From assembly GCF_030272615.1 (NCBI RefSeq), contig NC_081405.1, positions 577,234,752-577,298,751 of the forward strand: 64,000 nucleotides of DNA, written 5' to 3'. Positions 53,341 to 63,560 of the stretch are shown piece after piece. Below the pieces are notes generated by a model. It had not been told where the DNA came from and did no database searches. It saw nothing but the letters and a program-made list of their open reading frames with translations. Made by a program: the position numbers and the translations under genes. This DNA is from Cryptomeria japonica (taxonomy: Eukaryota; Streptophyta; Pinopsida; Cupressales; Cupressaceae). The stretch's first letter is position 1; every line of letters starts with the position of its first letter.

Positions 53341-56200
53341 GTATGCTGTGTTACCATTTCCACCCTAACTGGCATCCTACTGGGCATTCTAGTCGACGCC
53401 ACTATGGACATTTGGCCGATTGGGTTTTATGCAATTTCAACGATTTTGGCCTGCAAAATCTTCATTTCTATGGCTATAAATCATCTCTTGAAACGAGGGA
53501 CGACACATAACTTTCATAACAATGGGATTCCATTTAATAAGACATTTTACAGTTTCAAGGTTGTTGTTCTTGGTTCTGTATTGATTGCAGTGGTAAAATT
53601 TTTGGATTACAGATGATTTAAAGGATATCCTTGTGTTAATTCTAGTTTGATTTCTCTGTCTTTCTTTTAAATATTTGAAAGTGTGTTAAATGCCTCAGAG
53701 CTGATAAAATGTTCATTAGGGAGCCCTTTAGCACGCTTAGATTCTTGAATGGCTTACCAATTCTCCTACCATAATTTTTTTTCAATATTTATCCTTTTAA
53801 AGGCATACATAATTTTTTTTCAATATTTATCCTTTTAAAGGCATACATAGAGGATTTTTCTACTCAAACAGATAGTGATATTACCTTCAAAATGTAAGGG
53901 TGTGATTCATTCCCCAATCTCATCCCTAAGTATATTGCCATATCACCCATGTGCTTGAAATATCTCTAGTGGATACTCCTCTTTTCATAAAAGTAATGAA
54001 ACCTTTTATCATGTAAATACAACATTAGCAAGGGTAGGAGAATAAATTTAAGTACAATAGGTAGCAACTAAAATTTAAGACAATCAATCTCAAAGTTAAA
54101 GACACAATAAATCTCAAGTTCAATATCATTATTACAAAACTATGTCCATTATTTAAATAAATGTAAAAAGCAAAATTGATTTCAACAAACAAAATATTAG
54201 TTTTACTAGATTATTGGTCTTAAACACAATTTGATGAGCATTACAAAGGTTGTTCTAAAGGGTTCTAGAGTTTATTTTTAAATAAATAATATATAATTTT
54301 AGATAAATTATAAACAAATCATTTCTTTGCAAACGTTATAATGACTAATAATAAAATGTTTCAATTAATGTTGAAACCAAATTTGAGGGTGAAATTTTCT
54401 CAATAAAGCTCCCCAGTGAATCAACAAGTGGTTGAAGGAAAAAATATAGAAGTTACTCAAAGAATCTTTGAAGATAAAATAAATGATGAGAATTGGATAT
54501 AATGTCTATTACTTAGAGTTCACCAAACCCTTCTCCTCTAATTCAATATTGTCTTCAATATTAGAGTTCACCAAAGCAAAGAGATTCTTTGTCCTTTCCT
54601 TGGATTGCAAAGGAATAGATTCCAGGTGTTCCATTCTCAACAAAATTAATCCTTCATGTAGGATAGGGTTCCTAGGGTTTTTCTCATGATCCTTAGTTCC
54701 CCTATTCAATGAGGTGAGAAAATAAAATGGAATTTATTTTTATCTTTGTGTCTAAAGTGGTCGAGCAAAACAAAATGGTGATTCAAAGATATGTTATATT
54801 GTATAAATAAAGTTAATTTTTAATCAAATGGTATATTATTAAGGAGCTAAAATATTAAATTTAGAGGTAAAAATGAGAATGTAAGTATTCTTCATCCCAT
54901 GATGGAGTAGGCATTGGAAATAGTATTCTTTTACCTTTTGGTTGGGGGTATTTGTGCCTTTTTTATCATGGATTTATATTATAGGTAGGTTCTCCTCAAT
55001 TCATAATTTAATGAATTTTGTGAGTGGGTCATTCCTTGTCCAGAAGATGACATTTTTTATTTATCATACTTACTAAACATACATAAAGGTAATAATATAA
55101 AAAACCCATTGAATAGACTATGGACTTATATGATACAACATAGGCTTTCTCTATATGAGTACTAACATCGATCTTAGCCTTTTAAAACTTTGTAAACACT
55201 ATTCCTATCCATTAATGACCATGTTAGATATTATAATTTTAAAAGTATAAGTATTTTAAATTAGCTTGTCAAGTATCAACTAATCATACATCTATATTTT
55301 CTCATCAATATAGTTTAGAACATTTTTTTGAAAAATGATCATTTGTTCAATTCACCCTCTTATTGTGAGATACTTGTGAGTTGATACACAAATTAATTGT
55401 GACCTTAAGTTATAATATTGTAGTCATAAGCCTTTTGATGTTTAAACAAATCTCTAATTTATGATCCATATTTTTTTATATAAATTTGAAGTGACATGAA
55501 AAAATACAAACTAATTTTATTACTTAATATTACTTTAATGTTAAAATCCATGAGTTATTTAAACTTTTTTTTTATTTCATACTTACATGACTATAATAAT
55601 GAAAAACTAGTGGAAAACATAACAATCTTATCCTCTATTAATATTATTTACAAAGTGGTTACTGATGTTTTACTTCATACAACTTAAGCTTATATAAATC
55701 TCATTAGAGAAAATTTTAATTTATGATCTATAATATAGCTATAGTGAAAATTTGGTATAATATTTTAGATTTATATTTATTGTAACATGTGCTATTATCT
55801 AGTCTTGCTTCATCACTTTCACATAGAAATGACTAATAAATAATTCTATCTATCTATGATTAATGAAATACAATTACTATAATAGTGTGCTATTTATGCA
55901 AACCAATAGCCTATAACTTTTTTTATTTTATCGGTAAATATTTTTGCTTTATATTAATGCAAAAATTTAAATATATAAAATTGCAGTCTTCCAAGATGCA
56001 TAAACGTAGTAAAAATCAACCCCATACCACCCATAGTCATATCTTATGAACTACCCAACCCTACAACCTATGACATCCAAGAGAAAAAGACCAGATCCTT
56101 GTTGGTCTTACAAACCCAAGTGTTCCAGAAATAATTTAAGTTTTAGAATAATAACTAACAGCTGAAAACATGTAAGAACATATGAAAAACACTGGCCAAC
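53341..56200. other. Intergenic AT-rich sequence
   Basis: No gene supported. A short frame at 53404-53616 has a hydrophobic stretch but no homology I know. A 38-bp tandem duplication lies at 53771-53846. The rest is decayed AT-rich DNA. Confidence 0.5.
53771..53846. repeat. 38-bp perfect tandem duplication
   Basis: Two identical adjacent units, each starting ATAATTTTTTTTCAATATTT. Confidence 0.9.
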
Positions 56201-56207
56201 AGGCCAC

Positions 56208-56898
56208 TCACTCGCTATCACCCTGGCTCACCTTTTCCCCTCCCTGCTCAGTGCTTGACACTTTCCCCTTTGTCACTTCACCTTTCATCCTTGGGATGCA
56301 GTCCAAACGTCTGAAGTGAGGGTCACCTTCCAAATTCACAAGTAACTGAATGGCCCATCCTTCTTCAAACCTATCTCTTAGGTCCCTGCCAACCTCCATC
56401 CTTACCACCACATATAGAGCATTTAGGACTTCATCTGCTCTGATTAGTTTCACATAGAGCTTCATCGCTTCCCATCCCACTCGGGCATGTTGTCGGCATT
56501 TGTCTTTGATTACATCCTCCAGTCCACAAACAAAGGGTATCAGCTCCTCCTGGTCATCTCCCTCCTGAATATGGATGCCTACTCGAGGCACCACCCATTC
56601 CAAGATTGAATCAAGGTTTATCAAAAACTCCCCATGGATCAGTTTGGTCACTGTCAATTTTATCTTCTCCACCTCCGGCTCAAACTCACAAGCCTACACC
56701 AGAAGCAGGGAGTACACCTCCATGTTTTTCCGATATCGGTGGAGGACGTAAACCACCTCCTCAAGAAGCATGAGGCAAGCTGCTGCCCACAACTTCTTTG
56801 CTTTAAATCGGAAAAGTCCCTGCATCCTCTTCTCCGATACCTTGGCTAGAAATGGCACCAGCTTCTTGGCCATTCACAGAGTGAAATTAGCTTCCATA
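56208..56898 (-). pseudogene. Unknown ORF cut at its start by gypsy-3 (two or three in-frame lesions)
   Basis: From MEANFTL (about 56896) or MAKKLVPFLAKVSEKRMQ (about 56872) the minus frame reads ARM-like helical text: LWAAACLMLLEEVVYVLHRY, NMEVYSLLLV, a stop near 56697, then the open 154 residues at 56672-56208 (VTKLIHGEFLINLDSILEWV, GLEDVIKDKCRQHARVGWEA, ADEVLNALYVVVRMEVGRD). The C-terminus is hydrophilic. It looks helical and cytosolic; no catalytic motif. The gypsy-3 3' LTR lies 5 bp upstream of the MEANF ATG. I do not recognise the family. A host gene or an extra ORF of another retroelement are both possible; the second is likelier given the setting. Confidence 0.5.
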
Positions 56899-57688
56899 GT
56901 CACTGTAAAGCGGAAAAATGATCGAACCCTAGTCGTTCTCCCCTCCCCAACTCCGAGGAGAGAGAAGGGAGAGTCACTAGGGTTGATGGTTTTCACTTAA
57001 GAGGGACTTTACATTCAAAAGAGGGGTTGAAACCCACAAGATCCAATCCCACACAATGCAAGATTGGATTCTATATGAGTTTCAAGGGTTGTGATAGCAA
57101 GGATACCCTCTTTTGTAAAGAATGTAGATAGAAAGATTGAACTAGGAATGCATAGAAAGTGAGAAAGATTCGCTTATAAACTGAGTTAGGGACATAGGAT
57201 GAAGCTGCGGACCTGGAATTAGCAGTAAAATGTCGAGACGGTGCTGTCCTGCAAATTTGAGCAAAAGTTAACAGGACGATGGCGCCCGGCGTGCACACGG
57301 TCCTCTGAAAAATCCGTGAAACGAAGGGGGATCTGTTTGTCTCTGCATAAGGATTCCAGATCTTCAATTTCAGCCGCGTACCTGCAACCTACACACAGAA
57401 AAGCGAAGACGATTGGGGGGTTAGGGATTAGGGGTTTGCCCTTAGGTCAAACCCCGGTTTTGGAATTAACCAAGAAATGAGAAATGTTGTAAATGTAATG
57501 TAAAACAAGTACTAATACCTTGTTGTAAGGATGTTTGTATCCTTATATGCGAAGGTATAGATGTTGTTGTTTGTTGTATATTGTATGTTGTAGCATGTAA
57601 TGTGTTGTAAGTGATCTCCTCTTCAATGGTTGAATCCTTGTCTTGAATGCAACACTTAGCCTTGAATGGAGACTTAGAATGATCAATT

Positions 57689-57733
57689 GCTTGAAGGAAT
57701 GCTTGAACGCTTGAATGCTTGAATGCTTGAATA
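57689..57733. repeat. GCTTGAAT short tandem repeat
   Basis: Four to five degenerate units of GCTTGAAT in the R/U5 region of the gypsy-3 LTR. Confidence 0.85.
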
Positions 57734-57800
57734 TCGTTTTCACGCCTTGTACACATATGTCCTTCCTCTTCCATCTTCCCAAAATGAGAGAGGAAAAGTA

Positions 57801-57810
57801 GTTTATATAC
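57801..57810 (-). promoter_or_regulatory. Gypsy-3 LTR TATA box
   Basis: Minus strand GTATATAAAC, about 390 bp into the LTR, just downstream of the GC-rich triplicate; a fitting U3/R promoter. Confidence 0.65.
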
Positions 57811-57932
57811 TTGTCAATTAGGGTTAAAAGATTGATTTTCCCGACCTTAGGCCGACAAGGAAATGTTATTTTCCAATTTGCAAACAAAAAGACCCGAAGC
57901 CCTATAGGAGACCGGGCCCAAAATAGGGCTAG

Positions 57933-58022
57933 GGACCAGGGCGCTAGGCGCCATGGTCCTGGGGGACCAGGGCACTGGGCGCCCTAGTCCTAAAGGACCA
58001 GGGCGCTGGGCGCCATGGTCCC
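57933..58022. repeat. Three 31-bp GC-rich imperfect palindromes in U3
   Basis: Units start at 57933, 57964 and 57995. Each begins GGACCAGGGC and ends with a G-G-T-C-C or A-G-T-C-C inverted partner around a central CTGGGCGCC or variant. In an AT-rich window this stands out as a likely enhancer or stem-loop array. Confidence 0.85.
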
Positions 58023-58192
58023 ACCTCCAAGGATAGCGGGGTGCAAGGAGGATCAGGCCAGGGTGCTGAGAAATGCAGTTTTTGGTGTCATGAACAAGTT
58101 TCGGGGTCTCCATTCAGGTTCCATGTTGCATCGCCATCGTGAAGACCCAAATGCAGTCGAAATTGCAAGTGTCACAATTTTAGGATGCTACA

Positions 58193-58208
58193 TTTAGCCC
58201 CCACTTTA
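58193..58208 (-). other. Gypsy-3 polypurine tract
   Basis: Minus strand TAAAGTGGGGGCTAAA directly before the LTR start TGTAGCATCC. Confidence 0.85.
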
Positions 58209-58931
58209 GCGGGAGTATAAGCGTACGCCAATACTTCCAGTAAAGTACAAGGAAACAACATTGAAAAACTTTCACCACGTCAAGGAGGCAAGATACACCA
58301 AGCCCCCAGTGGACTAAGGATCTTACGACTTCGATTGACAAAGTAAAAGGGAAGATCATGAGGGAGAACCATGACTGTCAGTAGTAAGGTTCCCTCACTA
58401 TGAGTCATGCAAGAAAGATATCAAAAATTTTCAAGGCAAGGTTAAATTTGCCAAGAAATTTTCAAGTATCTTGAAAAGATATGAACGGGATGTATGCCCC
58501 CCTACGTTAAAGCGATCGCACATGCCTCACCGGGGGTGATTGCTTTAAGGTAGTGATACATATAAGAAATGAGAAAGGAGCACGTTATCACAAGGATTTA
58601 GCCCCCAAGTGTGAGATAAGCCCAAGGATAATAGACACAAAACACAAAGCACAAGGTGACTTCGCTTTCCTCGGGGTCAGTATGCTGTATGATAATTCAT
58701 GTATATCATATGTATGTATGCATAATTGTTCTTCATTCCCCAATCAAGGAAGGTCACCTAGAAGAAGGGAACACATGTGTCTTTTGAGTCAACATGAGAG
58801 AGATCGAGAGATCTCAATGCTTTGCATCGTCCTCAAGTAGACAACACTAAGGACAACAAATAGAAGAATGAGAATAACACATAGAAGAAGTAACAAAAGA
58901 GAGGGGGGGAGAATCTGCTATGCTAATGAAA
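58209..58931 (-). other. Gypsy-3 3' non-coding region
   Basis: About 720 bp between the ORF end and the polypurine tract, where pol would lie in an autonomous element. No coding motif seen. Confidence 0.6.
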
Positions 58932-59819
58932 CTAGTCTAGCACGTCATCTACCCCCCGATCTTGCTGATCAATGTTTCGGGAAGGTAGGGAACAGGCTAG
59001 AGGAGGAACATCCAACACAGCAGATGGAGTTATCACAAGATCCAAACAAGGGCTATGTTCATGTTCCGAGCCATGTTGTTCTTGTCTAGGAGCTAGGATA
59101 AGTGCTTTAGAAAATTCATTAGATAAATGGTTATCAATATCAACAAGTTCATATTCACTATCAGAATGAACAGGAGAAGTAGCATTTTCATCGTGAATAA
59201 CATTTTCATCTATATCATCATCAAGATTTATAAAAATAGGATCTTTAACTCGCACAGGATCAAGACCATCATGCATCTTATGTTTAGGAGATTTCGGCTC
59301 AATCGTCGGCTGAGGAGAAAATGGAATAATGCTTGTTGAAGGTGTTTTTGGGGATTGCAAAGTTTGAGAAGCAGCTGCCTGAGCTCTACGAAGACGCTTT
59401 CGTCGGCGTTCACGTGCAGAACGATTTCGTCTAGTCTTAGTAGGAAGTTGAGAAGATTGAGGAGGAGGAATGTTCTCATCCTTATCACTTGGGTGTTTAG
59501 GTTGTGGTCTCTTAGGTTGAATAATAGGAGAAGAGGAGGGTCTCTTCTCTCCATAAGAGGAAGGAGGAGGAACTGCTCCATATAAGGGAGGAATATTTGG
59601 TTTAGGAAGGAGACCAAGTCCATCATGACAAGGAGGGATAGGTCTACTTTTAGGAAGTTTATTAGATATAGGCATAGTCACATCCATAGGGATGGGTTGG
59701 GAATCTTCTTGAGGAAAGACATTAGTTTTATCTTTCAAAGGAAGAACTTCCTTCTCAAGAATGATAGGAATATCAAGTTTAGGTGTTCTAGGTTCACTTA
59801 GAGATAGGATCATATCTGT
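58932..59819 (-). CDS. C-terminal extension of the gypsy-3 gag-protease ORF, after an in-frame TAG
   Basis: Open for 293 residues from MILSLSEPRTPK (59813), in the same frame as the upstream gag-protease ORF and separated from it only by TAG at 59823-59825. It is Pro/Ser-rich (IPPPQSSQLPTKTRRNRS) with a strongly basic block (RRRKRLRRAQ at about residues 136-146) that could serve nucleic-acid binding or nuclear import, then an acidic region (INLDDDIDENVIHDENA) and ends GVDDVLD. In autonomous relatives this is the variable stretch between protease and RT; here it ends with a normal stop. Translation would need readthrough of the TAG or internal initiation, neither shown. Confidence 0.6.
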   Translation of the reverse strand, partial: TDMILSLSEPRTPKLDIPIILEKEVLPLKDKTNVFPQEDSQPIPMDVTMPISNKLPKSRPIPPCHDGLGLLPKPNIPPLYGAVPPPSSYGEKRPSSSPIIQPKRPQPKHPSDKDENIPPPQSSQLPTKTRRNRSARERRRKRLRRAQAAASQTLQSPKTPSTSIIPFSPQPTIEPKSPKHKMHDGLDPVRVKDPIFINLDDDIDENVIHDENATSPVHSDSEYELVDIDNHLSNEFSKALILAPRQEQHGSEHEHSPCLDLVITPSAVLDVPPLACSLPSRNIDQQDRGVDDVLD

Positions 59820-59822
59820 TTT

Positions 59823-62378
59823 CTACTTTTGATAAGATTTAAAAAGATGATCACTCCGCGGTGGAAGAGATTGGAATTGTTTAGGCCAAAAGTAATCAAT
59901 AGGAGCGCTAGAAGTTCTTTCAGCTGGTTTAAAGAGACTATGATTGACAGTAACAACTTCACCATTATGGGGAAATTTCAAACACTTGTGAATAGGAGAA
60001 GCAATAGCTTTCATGGAAGATAGCCAAGGATAGCCAAGCTTCACACGAAATTGTTCGGAAGATGGAATAATAGCAAAGTTCACATCAAGGGATTTGTTAC
60101 GGACCTCAATAGGTAATGTAATAGAACCAATTGCAGGAGAAGAAAAGGCATCAAATAGTTTCACAACCACATCTGTTTCATCATAGATTACTTGATTCAA
60201 TTGCAAAGTAAAAAGAAATTCTTCAGTAATAACATTAACCATGCACGAAGAATCAATAAGCACTCCACGGCAAGGTGTATTCTTGACTTTTGCAACTATA
60301 TATAAAGGACCATCAGGTGCCCTGATAGTTTCACTAGAATCAAAGGTGATGGAAGGTTCTTTAGGGATTTTCTGTTGCTCCACAAAGTTAATCACATTCG
60401 GAGTCATAGACACGAGATCATCAGGTGAGACAGAGGAATCAGTAGTATCAATCGCATTAGAGGTATGAGAAGGTAATGGATCAGTAAAAATCTGAAGATT
60501 TTGGTTAGGGGGAGCTACAGATGTATTGCCTTTATCATTCACACCAGAAACAGAGATAGTATTATTATCAATCAAATCTTGAATTTTTTCCTTTAAAGCA
60601 AAACATTTTTCAATATCATGCCCAGGTTGACGATGAAATTGACAAAAAGATTTGTTATCAAAATAGGGTGAATTAATCTTTGCAGGATCAATTTGCCTTA
60701 TAGGAGGAAGAGTAAGCACATTTTGTTCCAATAACTTATTCATAATACTATGCAATGATTCATTCAAAGGAGTAAACTTTCTTTCTCTCTTGAAAAACTT
60801 AGAAATAGGAGACACACCTGATGCTGCATTCACATTGTTGTTGATGATGTTTTCATTGAATTTAATGGACTCTCTGTTCGGTTTAAACTTCCCAAATGGT
60901 TGTTGACTACTATCACCCTTATCACTCGGAGCCATAGGATGTGATTGTTCCATTTGACTCACAGTCAGTTGATAATTGTGAAGAGTTGCGCACAACTGTT
61001 GGAAAGAAGTAAACTCAGAAAATAGGAGTTTTTCTCTAATGTCTTTTTGTAAATTAGAAATAAAGATTCTTTGAATATCATTGTCAGGCACTGGAAAGGA
61101 AATTTGAGCATAAAAATGCTTATATCTACCAATGAAATCAGTCACTTTTTCTTTAACACCTTGTTTGCAATGCATTAAATCAATCAAAGTAACTTTAGGA
61201 CTTATATTATTTTGAAATTGTTGAATGAAAGCATTTGCAAGTTGTTCGAAAGAAGTAATAGAATAGGAAGGCAACGAGCAATACCATTGTAGGGCTTTGT
61301 CTCTTAATGTTCTAGTAAACAGTTTTGCAAGCAACCTTTGGTCATAAGCAAAATCGGTACATATGGTTTGAAAAGTCTTAACATGTGTTAGAGGATCACC
61401 TTTACCATTATAAAGCTCCAAATGCGGGATTTCAACATGTTTAGGTGGGATAGCTCGAACAATGTCAAGAGAAAGTGGGCTCGCAACATCAAATGTGGGC
61501 ACACTAAACTTAGATTGATTCATAGAGGCAATTTGTTGCTGTAAAGAGGAGACAGTTTGTGCAAGATTGTTAATGGTTGCTTCAGTCGAAGAGTTCATAT
61601 TAGACATGTTAGATTGTGATGGAGGTGTTATGTTATTGAAAGAAGGTAGAGAGTAAGGTGGTGGGACACTATGATAGTTAGTCATAGGAGATGATTGGAC
61701 AGGAGGAACACTACAAGGAGGAATGGAATGGTTAAATGAATTGCCCCCTTGCGTCATGTTCATTTGTGGGGATATAATAGGAACACTCATTGAAGGAATG
61801 AATGAAGCAATTGGATTGATTGAAGGAAGAGGGTTAATTGAAGAAGAGGGATTGCCCCCATGACTGGTGATCATAGGAGGAATGTCTTGTATTGAAGTAG
61901 TCATTATATTTGATGTAAAAGTAGGTATACTAGCAATAGGAGTCGTCAAAGGAATAGAATGATTGACTTGAGTAGGAGGTTGTGTATAACCTAAGGTTTC
62001 GGCACAACTTTTTATAGGCATCACATTTGAATCCACAATGTGTGCAATACCACGCAAAATATCAATTCCATTCTTATCACTTTGAAACATACGTTTTAGA
62101 CCCTCAATTAAAGGAAGAGCTTGACTATCAGGGTATTCTTGAGACATCCACTGTCGAAAATCGTCAAATTGGTTATCCAATTTTGAAAGTTGTTCTACAG
62201 AAACCTCATGGAGAGCTTCTTCATCATTAAGAGGATTAGAGGAATTACCCATGTCCTCGTTAAAATGACCATTCAAACTAGGTTCCATCTCCTCGGTAAT
62301 TACACCTTGGAAGGACTTAATTCTAAGGCTTCGTCTAACGGGAATAGTGTAAGTAGGGCTTATTGTTGTAAAACTCAT
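59823..62378 (-). CDS. Gypsy-3 Gag-protease polyprotein
   Basis: Intact 851-residue ORF starting MSFTTISPTYTIPVRRSLRI. Residues about 110-290 are Pro/Ser/Thr/Asn-rich. Residues about 310-430 are the Retrotrans_gag domain (ELYNGKGDPLTHVKTFQ, LFTRTLRDKALQWYCSLP, SFEQLANAFIQQF). Residues about 583-600 carry the atypical zinc-binding FCQFHRQPGHDIEKCFALK. Residues about 690-800 are an aspartic protease-like fold with VLIDSSCMVNVI at the active site (D-S-S rather than D-S/G-G) and LGYPWLSSMKA, the ILGRPWL equivalent. The protein would form particles and mature them, with polymerase from another element. The absence of stops over 2.5 kb is unique in this window. Confidence 0.88.
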   Translation of the reverse strand: MSFTTISPTYTIPVRRSLRIKSFQGVITEEMEPSLNGHFNEDMGNSSNPLNDEEALHEVSVEQLSKLDNQFDDFRQWMSQEYPDSQALPLIEGLKRMFQSDKNGIDILRGIAHIVDSNVMPIKSCAETLGYTQPPTQVNHSIPLTTPIASIPTFTSNIMTTSIQDIPPMITSHGGNPSSSINPLPSINPIASFIPSMSVPIISPQMNMTQGGNSFNHSIPPCSVPPVQSSPMTNYHSVPPPYSLPSFNNITPPSQSNMSNMNSSTEATINNLAQTVSSLQQQIASMNQSKFSVPTFDVASPLSLDIVRAIPPKHVEIPHLELYNGKGDPLTHVKTFQTICTDFAYDQRLLAKLFTRTLRDKALQWYCSLPSYSITSFEQLANAFIQQFQNNISPKVTLIDLMHCKQGVKEKVTDFIGRYKHFYAQISFPVPDNDIQRIFISNLQKDIREKLLFSEFTSFQQLCATLHNYQLTVSQMEQSHPMAPSDKGDSSQQPFGKFKPNRESIKFNENIINNNVNAASGVSPISKFFKRERKFTPLNESLHSIMNKLLEQNVLTLPPIRQIDPAKINSPYFDNKSFCQFHRQPGHDIEKCFALKEKIQDLIDNNTISVSGVNDKGNTSVAPPNQNLQIFTDPLPSHTSNAIDTTDSSVSPDDLVSMTPNVINFVEQQKIPKEPSITFDSSETIRAPDGPLYIVAKVKNTPCRGVLIDSSCMVNVITEEFLFTLQLNQVIYDETDVVVKLFDAFSSPAIGSITLPIEVRNKSLDVNFAIIPSSEQFRVKLGYPWLSSMKAIASPIHKCLKFPHNGEVVTVNHSLFKPAERTSSAPIDYFWPKQFQSLPPRSDHLFKSYQK

Positions 62379-63540
62379 GCACTAAAGAAAGAGAGAAGAT
62401 TTTGAATTTTAGAGGTAGCAAATTTCAGAAAAACCAGCCAATCTTCTAGATTTAAGCTGTTAAATGCAATCAGGACAATCTCCCGAAATTTCAGAAAAAA
62501 TGTCCGGGCCCATGGCGCTCGGGGTGCACACGGTCCTCGCAACTTTTTTCAAAATTTACAGGGATGAAAGTTATGATGATTTTACAGCTAACCTAAAAAA
62601 ATTGAGTGATTTTACGATCTGTAGATAGGCCAAATTAAAGTTGCAATTGCAAAATTGAACCCTACCAAGATTGTCGAAAAATGCAAAATTTGAATTTTGA
62701 AAAAGAGAGGGAAACTGAAATTTTGAATTTTATGATTTTAGAGGGAATACCAAAAGCAATGTAAGTTTTGAAATTTGAAAGTTGACTCAATTTCACGCAA
62801 AATTCAATTCTGAAAGCGGAAATCAAAGTTGTTGTAATTAAGCACTTAATTTCAAAAGTCAGAAATTGCAAAAATTTGAATGAATTACTGAAATTTCGAA
62901 TGAATGTTAACACACTTTTCAGATTTAGGACAATAAGAAACACAATTTTGATATGAATTTCAATTTCAACAATTTTTGAATGATTAGAAGCCTCAATCCA
63001 AGCAATCACTAGACCAACTTTGACTGTAATTTTGAAAGTGTTAAAATTAATAAAATCGGCCAAAATTCTGGATTATAGCAAAAAAATACAGTAAGATCTA
63101 GCTCCTGAAATTTCGGAAAAAATGTCGGGGACGATGGCGCTCGGAGTGCACACGGTCCTCACAACTTTTTTCCAAATTTTTAGGGATGAAAGATATTGTG
63201 ATTTTATTGCGGAATCCAAAGTTACAGCTGATTTGGAGATGTTTTGATCAGTGAAATTGTCGGACAAAGGTTGAATCAAGAGGGTTTCAAAAATTAGGGT
63301 TTTGACACTTAACCACTTAATTTTCAAAATTAACACACAAATATGAATTAATAATTTGTAATAGAAGGGCAAATCTGAAACAAGCATTAACAATTAAACA
63401 TTTCACAAGTTTAATTACTTAAAAAGAAAATTTAGGGTTTTTATGCAATTAACCTCTAAAATTTTGCAAAAGATAAAACATGGAAATGTAATCAAGGAAT
63501 CCAATTTTCAGATCTAACTATGAATAATCAGAAAGGATGT
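62379..63540 (-). other. Gypsy-3 5' leader with duplicated module
   Basis: About 1.16 kb between primer site and gag, without real ORFs. A module of about 100 bp occurs twice (62483-62585 and 63103-63205), each holding GTGCACACGGTCCTC, a phrase also present in both LTRs (about 57292 and 63946). Confidence 0.8.
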
Positions 63541-63560
63541 TCACGTCGAGTTCACCAAAA
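63541..63560 (-). other. Gypsy-3 primer-binding site
   Basis: Minus strand TTTTGGTGAACTCGACGTGA immediately after the LTR end. Confidence 0.7.

Larger units (their letters stand above)
56904..58192 (-). repeat. Gypsy-3 3' LTR (1289 bp)
   Basis: Minus-strand ends TGTAGCATCC and CCGCTTTACA. It contains a GC-rich palindromic triplicate (57933-58022), a TATA box (57801-57810) and an eight-base minisatellite (57689-57733). Confidence 0.88.

Noticed and set aside
53404-53616. 70-residue frame with a hydrophobic stretch
   Set aside because: Short, isolated, no recognisable family; not enough to call a gene.
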